Positions 1-5,320 of a stretch of DNA of 5,320 nt are shown here, in pieces. The stretch spans positions 1-5,320 of the forward strand of contig JAFDDL010000304.1 in assembly GCA_019310865.1 (NCBI GenBank), in the 5' to 3' direction. Both the position numbers and the translations under genes were made by a program. Positions within the stretch are counted from its first letter, which is position 1, and each line of letters begins with the position of its first letter. The notes beneath the pieces were generated by a model. It did not search any database and was not told where the DNA came from. It was given only the letters and a program-made list of their open reading frames with translations. Origin of the DNA: Deltaproteobacteria bacterium. Lineage in GTDB: Bacteria > Desulfobacterota > Desulfobacteria > Desulfobacterales > JAFDDL01.

Positions 1-312
1 CGAGGCGCCTTCGAGAATAACGAGACCGCATTGAATGACCGTAGAGAAAAAGGGACTCGGAAAGGCGGCCTTTCCCAACTCTTCCATGATGATCAACAGG
101 TCCATGAACGACGGATCATCAAACCCGCCGTATTCCTCCGGAAGATAGACCAGCGTCCATCCCAGTTCCGCCATTTTCGCCCACTTCTTCTGACTGTATC
201 CTTCCTCACTCTCTTCGATTTCCTTTATAAATTCATAGGGGCATTCCTTTGTTAAAAATTCCGCCACAAACTGTCGATGGACGATTTGATCTGATGTGAA
301 CCCAAGATCCAT
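1..312 (-). CDS. Acyl-CoA dehydrogenase, second of a pair (N-terminal part, cut by window edge)
   Basis: Only the first 104 codons lie in the window; the frame is open to base 1, so the gene continues to the left. The visible protein starts MDLGFTSDQIVHRQFVAEFL and contains WAKMAELGWTLVYLPEEYGG (about residues 44-63) followed by a helix with IIMEELGKAAFPSPF. This is the all-helical N-terminal domain of acyl-CoA dehydrogenases, flavoproteins that oxidise acyl-CoA to trans-2-enoyl-CoA. The start is the ATG at 312, with a strong GGAAGGAG six bases upstream. The FAD-contact and catalytic regions are outside the window, so activity cannot be judged. It follows another, clearly different acyl-CoA dehydrogenase by 44 nt. 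From the family's habits I infer that the two form a heteromeric enzyme; two independent homo-oligomers are the alternative. Confidence 0.9.
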   Translation of the reverse strand, partial: MDLGFTSDQIVHRQFVAEFLTKECPYEFIKEIEESEEGYSQKKWAKMAELGWTLVYLPEEYGGFDDPSFMDLLIIMEELGKAAFPSPFFSTVIQCGLVILEGAS

Positions 313-318
313 TTTATT

Positions 319-326
319 CTCCTTCC
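319..326 (-). promoter_or_regulatory. Ribosome binding site of the second acyl-CoA dehydrogenase
   Basis: Read on the minus strand the site is GGAAGGAG, six bases before the ATG at 312. It fixes the start of a gene whose 3' end is not in the window. The remaining part of the 44-nt gap (313-356) shows no hairpin followed by a T-run, so I see no terminator separating the two dehydrogenase genes. Confidence 0.75.
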
Positions 327-356
327 ACTTAACGCGATTTCCGATGGTATATTTCG

Positions 357-1553
357 CTATTTATACCGCGGTAACCCCAAACCTACCCAGGCAATAAGGT
401 TTCGCTGTATCTCGCTGGTGCCTGCCGCGATGTTGTTGCCGGGCGCGAACATATAATGGCTGAGCATGGTACCCAATGGGGCCCATTTCGAATCGAACAC
501 TTGGCCATACAGTCCCATGACCTCCGTGGCAAACGCCGCCATTCGTTGTCCCAGTTCAGTGGTGAAGACCTTGCCTTCCGACGGCAGGGTCGCGGCCATG
601 GCAAGCCCCCCCTGTTCCTGGAGCCAGAGAATCTTTTGGGACAACGCGGTTCCCGCCTCCAGATCAGCGAACAGCCTGGCAATCTTCCGGCGGATGAAGG
701 GATTTTCCGATAAAAATTTGCCGTCCCGCTTGGTTGTCTTTACATAATCGATGATTCGCTGAAGGGTGATTTTTCCGAAAACAAACCGTTCCAGTCCGGA
801 CCGTTCAAAGTTCATCGTCTGTCGGGTGAGTTCCCATCCGCCGTGCTCCGGCCCGATCCGGTCTCGTTCGTGCACCCTGACATCCTTGAAAAACACCTCG
901 TTGTAAAAATGGGTATTTTCCATATACTTGATGGGGCGCACTTCAATGCCCGGGTCGTCCATAGTCAATACAAAAACCGAAAGTCCTTTGCTCCGCCGGG
1001 AGTCCGGATCGGTACGGGCAAGCAGAAACATTCGGTCCGCCCGATGGGCTACGGACGTCCAAATCTTCTGTCCATTGACGACATAGTGCTGCCCATCCTT
1101 TATGGCCATGGTCGTTAAAGACGCCAGATCGGATCCGGCATCCGGCTCGCTCCACCCCTGGCAATATTTGACCTCCCCCTTGGCGATGGGGGGGAGCAGT
1201 CGCTGTTTCTGCTCTTCCGTCCCCCCGATCAACAGGGTCGGCGCCAGCATGCCCAAGCCGGCGGTGTCCACCCCCGGCGCGTCATAAACCGCCCGGACCT
1301 CGTTGAATATGGCCTGGTCCATCATGGGTGCTTCGATCCCACCGTATTCTTTCGGCCAGGGCCGGGACAGGTAACCCTTCTCTCCCATCCTTTTGGCCAT
1401 GTATCGGTAAAAGGCGGTTCCCTCGTCCGTGACAAACGCTCCTTCATGCCCGTCGATCGGTACACCGGGGGGAACGTTTTTCATCTCTTCTTCAAAAAAA
1501 TATTCAAACTCCTTTTTCAAGGCCATCTGGTCTTCTGTTAGCCGGTAATCCAT
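357..1553 (-). CDS. Acyl-CoA dehydrogenase (FadE-like), probable catalytic subunit of a pair
   Basis: A complete 398-residue protein, the usual length for the family. It oxidises an acyl-CoA at the alpha-beta bond, passing electrons through FAD, presumably to ETF. Domains in order: N-terminal helical domain (about 5-120, with RPWPKEYGG at 64-72), middle beta domain (about 125-225, with the flavin-binding signature WSEPDAGSDLASL at 134-146 and GQKIWTS at 161-167), and C-terminal helical domain (about 235-390, ending with AAGTSEIQRN at 376-385). The Glu that serves as base in MCAD-type enzymes (YEGTS) is replaced by Ala377. Glu250 in MNFERSG sits where isovaleryl-CoA dehydrogenase and steroid FadE enzymes carry their base, so I infer it is active. 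I chose ATG 1553 over the TTG at 1556 because GGGAGG lies seven bases from the ATG and only four from the TTG. It is 39 nt downstream of the acyl-CoA synthetase. Substrate unknown; the bulky-acyl assignment is inference. Confidence 0.95.
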   Translation of the reverse strand: MDYRLTEDQMALKKEFEYFFEEEMKNVPPGVPIDGHEGAFVTDEGTAFYRYMAKRMGEKGYLSRPWPKEYGGIEAPMMDQAIFNEVRAVYDAPGVDTAGLGMLAPTLLIGGTEEQKQRLLPPIAKGEVKYCQGWSEPDAGSDLASLTTMAIKDGQHYVVNGQKIWTSVAHRADRMFLLARTDPDSRRSKGLSVFVLTMDDPGIEVRPIKYMENTHFYNEVFFKDVRVHERDRIGPEHGGWELTRQTMNFERSGLERFVFGKITLQRIIDYVKTTKRDGKFLSENPFIRRKIARLFADLEAGTALSQKILWLQEQGGLAMAATLPSEGKVFTTELGQRMAAFATEVMGLYGQVFDSKWAPLGTMLSHYMFAPGNNIAAGTSEIQRNLIAWVGLGLPRYK

Positions 1554-1560
1554 CAACTTA

Positions 1561-1566
1561 CCTCCC
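1561..1566 (-). promoter_or_regulatory. Ribosome binding site deciding the start of the first acyl-CoA dehydrogenase
   Basis: The minus strand reads GGGAGGTAAGTTGATGGAT. GGGAGG is seven bases from the ATG at 1553 and four from the TTG at 1556. The spacing favours the ATG, making the protein 398 rather than 399 residues. The rest of the 39-nt gap to the synthetase stop (1554-1592) contains no terminator-like hairpin. Confidence 0.75.
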
Positions 1567-1592
1567 GTAGGGTGTTACAAACAATGGTGATC

Positions 1593-3140
1593 TTAAACTT
1601 TCTCGACACGATTCCAATATACTTCCTTCAAATGACGTTTAATCAGTTTACCGGTGGGTGTTCGGGGAAGATTTTCCTTAAAATCGATGCTCACGGGAGA
1701 TTTTATTTTGGAAAGGTTTTTTCGGCAAAAGGCGATCAATTCCGCTTCAAGTTCCGGGCCGGCATCGGCCATATTTTTCGGCTGAACAACCCCCTTGACT
1801 TCCTCCCCGAAATCGTCATTCGGGACCCCGAACACCGCCACATCTACCACCTTTGGGTGGGTAATGAGAACATTTTCCGCCTCCTGGGGGTAGATATTAA
1901 CCCCGCCGGAGATAATCATGTCCGCCTTTCGATCCGTCAGATAGAGATAACCTTCCGCGTCCACAAAGCCGATATCCCCCATGGTCGTCGATCCCTTGGA
2001 TGTCGTTGCCGCGGCCGTTTTTCCCGGATCGTTGTAGTATTCGAAGGTATTTCCGCCCGAAAAATAGATGGTGCCGACCGCTTCCGGCGGAAGCTCGTTT
2101 TCATCATCGTCGAGAATACGAATTTCGCCGATTACGGCACGACCCACCGACCCTCTGTGTTTGAGCCACTCGTCAGACGTAATCATGGTCGCCCCATTTC
2201 CTTCGGTCCCGCCGTAATATTCCGTGAATATGGGACCCCACCACGCAATCATCTGTTCTTTGACAGGGATCGCAATGGGCGCCGCCCCGTGAATCGCAAC
2301 CGTCATGCTGGATACATCGTATCGGTTTCTTTCCGCCTCGGGCAGCTTGAGCATCCGCACAAACATGGTCGGCACCCACTGGGAATGGGTTACACCATTT
2401 TTTTCAATCAACGCCAGCGCCTCGACGGAATCGAAACGTTCCATAACGATAAGCGTTCCGCCATATCGATGAACCATCATGGCAAAACGCAAGGGAGCGG
2501 CATGGTACAGGGGGGCCGGTGAGAGATAGACCATGTCGGCGTTGTATTCAAAATAATCAAACAGCGCCAGCGTCGACGGGTCCATCTCTCCGACAGTGCC
2601 GTCATCGTCATCCAGGTCCCATGCCACGATCCCCTTGGGACGTCCGGTCGTACCGGAAGAGTAGAGCATGTCGGCCCCCTCTCTTTCATCCGGAACCGGT
2701 GTCTTCGGACACCGTTCCACCAGGTTTTCATAAGCGCTGTACCCCGCAATGGTACCATCTACCATGATCCGGTGCCGTACCTTGGGGATACGGTCGATTA
2801 ACGATCCGGCGACATCGCCCATGGCATGGGATGTGAGCAACACTTTGGCGTTGCAATCGTCTACAATGTACCCGGCCTCATCGGCGGTAAGATGACGGCT
2901 GATTGTCGTGTAGTAAAGCCCGGCCCGTTGAGCGGCCCAGACGATCTCCAGAAACCGGACGTTGTTTTCCATAATAACGGCAATGTGGTCTCCGGTTGTC
3001 AGTCCGAATTTCCGGAAAAGATGGGCACAGCGATTGGCACGTTCCTCAAGTTGAGCGTAGGTGACCACCTCGCCGCTACCCGCCATGATATAAGCCGGTT
3101 TCTCGGGTGTTTTTTCTGCATAGGTTCTGGGAAAATACAT
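1593..3140 (-). CDS. AMP-forming acyl-CoA synthetase (FadD-like, ANL superfamily)
   Basis: A 515-residue cytoplasmic ligase that activates a carboxylic acid with ATP to an acyl-adenylate and then to its CoA thioester. All core ANL motifs are intact: the phosphate-binding loop YSSGTTGRPKG (160-170), the adenine-site YYGGTEG (308-314), GDIG with the ribose-binding Asp (388-391), the hinge TDRKADMIISGGVNIYP (402-418), and PRTPTGK (492-498) with the catalytic Lys498. The start MYFPRTYAEKTPEKPAYIMA and the block THSQWVPTMFVRMLKLP (251-267) match my memory of a subgroup common in mycobacteria and proteobacteria annotated simply as acyl-CoA synthetase (FadD4-like); this is recall, not a search. An Asp-rich stretch (DLDDDD, 175-180) directly follows the P-loop. 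ATG 3140 has TGAGG eight bases upstream, overlapping the stop of the transporter gene, so translation is probably coupled. The product presumably feeds the two dehydrogenases downstream. Chain length or ring character of the substrate cannot be told. Confidence 0.96.
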   Translation of the reverse strand: MYFPRTYAEKTPEKPAYIMAGSGEVVTYAQLEERANRCAHLFRKFGLTTGDHIAVIMENNVRFLEIVWAAQRAGLYYTTISRHLTADEAGYIVDDCNAKVLLTSHAMGDVAGSLIDRIPKVRHRIMVDGTIAGYSAYENLVERCPKTPVPDEREGADMLYSSGTTGRPKGIVAWDLDDDDGTVGEMDPSTLALFDYFEYNADMVYLSPAPLYHAAPLRFAMMVHRYGGTLIVMERFDSVEALALIEKNGVTHSQWVPTMFVRMLKLPEAERNRYDVSSMTVAIHGAAPIAIPVKEQMIAWWGPIFTEYYGGTEGNGATMITSDEWLKHRGSVGRAVIGEIRILDDDENELPPEAVGTIYFSGGNTFEYYNDPGKTAAATTSKGSTTMGDIGFVDAEGYLYLTDRKADMIISGGVNIYPQEAENVLITHPKVVDVAVFGVPNDDFGEEVKGVVQPKNMADAGPELEAELIAFCRKNLSKIKSPVSIDFKENLPRTPTGKLIKRHLKEVYWNRVEKV

Positions 3141-3148
3141 TTATGTTG

Positions 3149-3153
3149 CCTCA
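3149..3153 (-). promoter_or_regulatory. Ribosome binding site of the synthetase, overlapping the transporter stop codon
   Basis: The minus strand reads TGTGAGGCAACATAAATG. TGAGG includes the TGA stop of the MFS gene (3151-3153) and lies eight bases before the ATG at 3140. A ribosome terminating on the transporter sits on this site, which implies translational coupling. Confidence 0.7.
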
Positions 3154-4470
3154 CAATTTTTCATCATATGCCGCCTGAGAAGGTTTGGGATTGGCGCCTG
3201 GTACCGCAAATTGTGGAACGGGCGGCTTGAGCAGGAGGGCACAGATAAATCCACCCAGCAGCACAAAACCCACCATGATGAATGCCAGGTCATAGCTGCC
3301 CGTTTTGTCCACGATATTACCGGCGACAAAGGGCACAATGGAGGTGCCGACCACGCCGATCGGCCCAAGAATCGCATTTATTTGGGGAAAAGATTCAGGG
3401 CCATAATAGTTGCCCTCCAAGGCCGGCAGCACCACATTGATGGTGCCGTAGCAAAACCCGAAAACAGATCCCGCGGCCATGAGGGACCACAGGCTGGGGG
3501 CTTTCCACAACCCGAGAAACATTAACAGCATCACAAACAATGCCGCACTGGTGATCCATCTGGGTTCGATGCGGTCACCCAGAGCCCCCATGGGCAGACC
3601 GGCGAGGCCGGAAAACAGGATGGTGACACTCATAACCGATGCCGCCTGCATCGATGTAAATCCGAGGTCTGTAAAGTGCATCACACCATGGGTGGTAACC
3701 AGTATCAATGCCTGCATATAACCGATGGTAACGAGTACCAGAAGCCAGATAACCGGTGTTTTAACAATCTCCTTTAAAGGCCAATCCACTGATGAGCGGT
3801 AGGTTTTTGGCGCAGTTGTCTTTTCTTCCGATGCTGATTTGATGTCAGCCGGATCGATACCGTCCGGAAACTGGCCGATATCCTCGGGTTTTTCAACCAG
3901 GAAAAAGGACACGATGAACGCAAGTGCACCGGCAGCCGCAACGGCAAACCACCCGGCTTGCCAGGCCCCGGTAATCCCGATAAGCCATGTGCAAAACGGT
4001 TGGGAGATAAACCCACCGACGGCAAGCGCCGTCGCCAGTATACCGATGACCGTCGCTCGCCTGATGTTGAACCAGAGCATGGCATTTGAAAAAACGGGGA
4101 TAAAGCCACCGAATAGGAAGCCGAAAGGCACCATAATTCCCCAAATCAGCGTCCACATCCAGATTTCAGTGACAATCGTGCCCACCAGGATCATCGAAAC
4201 CATGACGCCGATCAATCCGAACCGGATGGTCTTTTTATTGCCGAATCGATTTATGGACAAGGCCACCACGGGGCTCAGCGCCCCTATCATGATAATCATG
4301 ATGGTCAGCGCCAGGGAAGCAGGGCCCCGATCCCACCCCAGCTCTTTTAACATGGATGGAAAGACGATGGTGTAGGAATACAGGCCAAAGCCGTTCATTC
4401 CGATGATAACGCACCACAATACCACGTTTTTCCAACCGTAAAATCCGGCTTTCTCGGGTTTTTCATCCAT
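3151..4470 (-). CDS. MFS transporter, monocarboxylate / oxalate-formate antiporter-like
   Basis: A 439-residue inner-membrane protein with about twelve hydrophobic segments (approximately 15-37, 52-73, 81-101, 104-128, 139-160, 170-192, 237-260, 273-294, 304-322, 326-350, 364-386, 393-414). The long polar loop at 193-236 separates the two six-helix halves, as in the major facilitator superfamily. YGWKN just before helix 1 and NYYGPESFPQINAILG (354-369) resemble the GW and YFG-type motifs of monocarboxylate-porter-like MFS members. The helix 2-3 motif A is degenerate (NRFGNKK, 74-80), while its counterpart in the second half keeps GDR (298-300). An upstream in-frame ATG at 4509 would add 13 residues and overlap the preceding gene. 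I prefer ATG 4470 because TGAGGG lies seven bases before it and the upstream ATG lacks a good site. By context it carries the acid substrate or a product of the neighbouring hydrolase; direction and substrate are unknown. Confidence 0.93.
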   Translation of the reverse strand: MDEKPEKAGFYGWKNVVLWCVIIGMNGFGLYSYTIVFPSMLKELGWDRGPASLALTIMIIMIGALSPVVALSINRFGNKKTIRFGLIGVMVSMILVGTIVTEIWMWTLIWGIMVPFGFLFGGFIPVFSNAMLWFNIRRATVIGILATALAVGGFISQPFCTWLIGITGAWQAGWFAVAAAGALAFIVSFFLVEKPEDIGQFPDGIDPADIKSASEEKTTAPKTYRSSVDWPLKEIVKTPVIWLLVLVTIGYMQALILVTTHGVMHFTDLGFTSMQAASVMSVTILFSGLAGLPMGALGDRIEPRWITSAALFVMLLMFLGLWKAPSLWSLMAAGSVFGFCYGTINVVLPALEGNYYGPESFPQINAILGPIGVVGTSIVPFVAGNIVDKTGSYDLAFIMVGFVLLGGFICALLLKPPVPQFAVPGANPKPSQAAYDEKL

Positions 4471-4477
4471 TTTGATA

Positions 4478-4483
4478 CCCTCA
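4478..4483 (-). promoter_or_regulatory. Ribosome binding site of the transporter, overlapping the hydrolase stop codon
   Basis: The minus strand reads TGAGGGTATCAAAATG. TGAGGG contains the TGA stop of the upstream gene (4481-4483) and ends seven bases before the ATG at 4470. It decides the start in favour of 4470 over the longer frame from 4509, which is preceded by the SD-poor CCATCGGTCGG. Confidence 0.75.
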
Positions 4484-5320
4484 GGTTTCCAGTCTAAATT
4501 GCATGTCATCCGACCGATGGATCACCGGCGCCGCTTCATCACCGGTGTCGCGGACATAAAAGTTAATCGTCAATGATCTTTCTTCCAAATCATAATAGCC
4601 GTGCCAAAGGCTTCGCACAAGGTCTTCCCCGACATATTGCCCTTCGCCGGCCGCTAATACGGCTGCGACACATTCAGCGTTTGCACGGATGAAATCCATG
4701 TCAAAAGGGGTCTTGTGGGCAGCGAATCTTTTTCTCAATGTCTCAAGACGTTCCACGGATTCCTGAACGATCTCATGATCCGAAACCGCGTGCTCCCGAA
4801 GCGGATGGTTGGTTACCGGTAGCGGTTTACCGCCACAGTCATGAAACCGCGGAAGGTTTCCCTGCATCAACCCCTCATAAACAAATCCGTTTCCGTGCCG
4901 ATCACCGACAATATAATGCAGCGGCGCCCCTTCATAATGATGCATCGTCGTGAGCAATGCCCGTTTGGCCTCATCGACATCCTTGCAGGTTTCCAGTATG
5001 AAACGGGGGATTTGTAGGGCCATCAAACCGATGCCGGGACCCGAGTTCATGCTTCCGTCATAATTATAGCAACAGTTGGCGGGATACTCCGGGTCGAGTA
5101 TCGGCAATCCCGTCTCTACGTCCATGAGCATGGCGACTGCCAATCCTTCCGAATTGATTCCATCCGTAGCGTAGCCGAGCAAATCATAGTTGCACATAAA
5201 TAAGCATGGGTACCCCTCATCGGGATATACCTCCATCAGATAGGGCTCCCTGTTGGAATAGGGCTCTGTGCAAGCCGGAAGGTCGTAGTTGCGGCTCAGG
5301 ATGGCGTGACCGGTTGCCGT
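4481..5320 (-). CDS. C45 / choloylglycine-hydrolase-like Ntn amidohydrolase or acyltransferase (N-terminus cut by window edge)
   Basis: The frame is open to the window edge, so the visible 279 codons lack the true start; the ATG at 5236 is internal because conserved sequence precedes it. Visible residues begin TATGHAILSRNYDLP. RNYD is the conserved Arg-Asn-x-Asp of penicillin V acylase, bile salt hydrolase and acyl-CoA:6-APA acyltransferase relatives. It continues with TDGINSEGLAVAM (about 52-64, family G-[MIL]-N-x-x-G-L), LHYIVGDRHGNGFVYE (134-149) and VTNHP (169-173), whose Asn matches the oxyanion-hole Asn. The C-terminus LWHGYYDLEERSLTINFYVRD is typical of the fold. Such enzymes self-process to expose an N-terminal Cys nucleophile; in bile salt hydrolase it lies 16 residues before this Arg, so here it should be about seven residues beyond the edge and is not seen. 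The enzyme would hydrolyse or transfer an amide-linked acyl group. Location is unknown, since any signal peptide is outside. Eight cysteines are visible. Substrate unknown. Confidence 0.85.
   Translation of the reverse strand, partial: TATGHAILSRNYDLPACTEPYSNREPYLMEVYPDEGYPCLFMCNYDLLGYATDGINSEGLAVAMLMDVETGLPILDPEYPANCCYNYDGSMNSGPGIGLMALQIPRFILETCKDVDEAKRALLTTMHHYEGAPLHYIVGDRHGNGFVYEGLMQGNLPRFHDCGGKPLPVTNHPLREHAVSDHEIVQESVERLETLRKRFAAHKTPFDMDFIRANAECVAAVLAAGEGQYVGEDLVRSLWHGYYDLEERSLTINFYVRDTGDEAAPVIHRSDDMQFRLET

Larger units (their letters stand above)
1..5320 (-). other. Probable single operon (interior) for acyl-conjugate catabolism
   Basis: Five same-strand genes are separated by 10, 10, 39 and 44 nt, each with its own Shine-Dalgarno sequence. 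No terminator-like hairpin or room for a separate regulated promoter is seen in the gaps. The order is Ntn hydrolase, MFS transporter, acyl-CoA synthetase, acyl-CoA dehydrogenase, acyl-CoA dehydrogenase. Both end genes run off the window, so the promoter, regulator and remaining beta-oxidation genes (hydratase, 3-hydroxyacyl-CoA dehydrogenase, thiolase) would have to lie outside. Co-transcription is inferred from spacing only. Confidence 0.75.

Noticed and set aside
31..255. A 74-codon plus-strand frame near the left edge
   Set aside because: It is antisense to the conserved N-terminal domain of the second acyl-CoA dehydrogenase. Its hydrophobic C-terminus mirrors that gene's Lys/Glu-rich codons.
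313..356. Possible terminator or promoter in the gap between the two dehydrogenase genes
   Set aside because: I could find no inverted repeat with a T-run and no convincing -35/-10 pair. The gap is explained by the ribosome site.
606..612. Seven-base C/G homopolymer (another at about 1188-1194) inside the first acyl-CoA dehydrogenase gene as a possible phase-variation tract
   Set aside because: The tracts are short, encode conserved Gly-Gly and Pro-Pro pairs, and the frame is intact. A housekeeping-type catabolic enzyme is an unlikely phase-variable gene.
1572..2522. A 316-codon open frame on the plus strand, opposite the acyl-CoA synthetase
   Set aside because: It lies wholly antisense to a gene with every ANL motif intact. 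Its translation is rich in Arg, His and Phe with no recognisable domain and no ribosome site. It is a by-product of codon use on the other strand.
3839..4375. A 178-codon plus-strand frame opposite the MFS transporter
   Set aside because: The translation is Pro/Ile/Met-rich, as expected from the complement of membrane-segment codons. There is no start signal or known motif.
4471..4509. A longer transporter start at ATG 4509
   Set aside because: It lacks a good Shine-Dalgarno and the added residues (MTCNLDWKPEGIK) look like read-through of the ribosome site. ATG 4470 has TGAGGG at ideal spacing.

Overview
The window is a stretch of five tightly packed genes, all on the minus strand, with no gene I can support on the plus strand. 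In transcription order (right to left) they are: (1) the C-terminal 279 codons of a C45 / choloylglycine-hydrolase-like Ntn amidohydrolase or acyltransferase, cut at its 5' end by the window edge; (2) an MFS transporter resembling the monocarboxylate / oxalate-formate type; (3) an AMP-forming acyl-CoA synthetase of the mycobacterial-FadD type; (4) a complete acyl-CoA dehydrogenase; (5) the first 104 codons of a second acyl-CoA dehydrogenase that runs off the left edge. Intergenic gaps are 10, 10, 39 and 44 nt. Each start has a Shine-Dalgarno sequence, and I see no terminator or obvious promoter between genes, so this looks like the interior of one operon extending past both ends.

The layout suggests a catabolic module for an acyl compound. 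The Ntn hydrolase may cleave (or transfer) an amide-linked acyl group, the MFS protein may move the substrate or the released acid, the synthetase makes the CoA thioester, and two neighbouring acyl-CoA dehydrogenases carry out the first oxidation of beta-oxidation. Adjacent, different acyl-CoA dehydrogenase genes are typical of heteromeric (alpha2beta2) enzymes acting on bulky substrates such as steroid side chains. The substrate cannot be read from the sequence; a conjugated bile acid or other N-acyl conjugate is only a hypothesis.

The host is a bacterium with roughly balanced base composition and standard Shine-Dalgarno signals. The style of the acyl-CoA metabolism genes fits a proteobacterium or Desulfobacterota-like (deltaproteobacterial) degrader, but this is a low-confidence guess. 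There are no RNA genes, mobile elements, CRISPR arrays or long repeats that I can see, and no stretch over 300 bases lacks a gene. Every family here is known; what may be new is the combination and its substrate.
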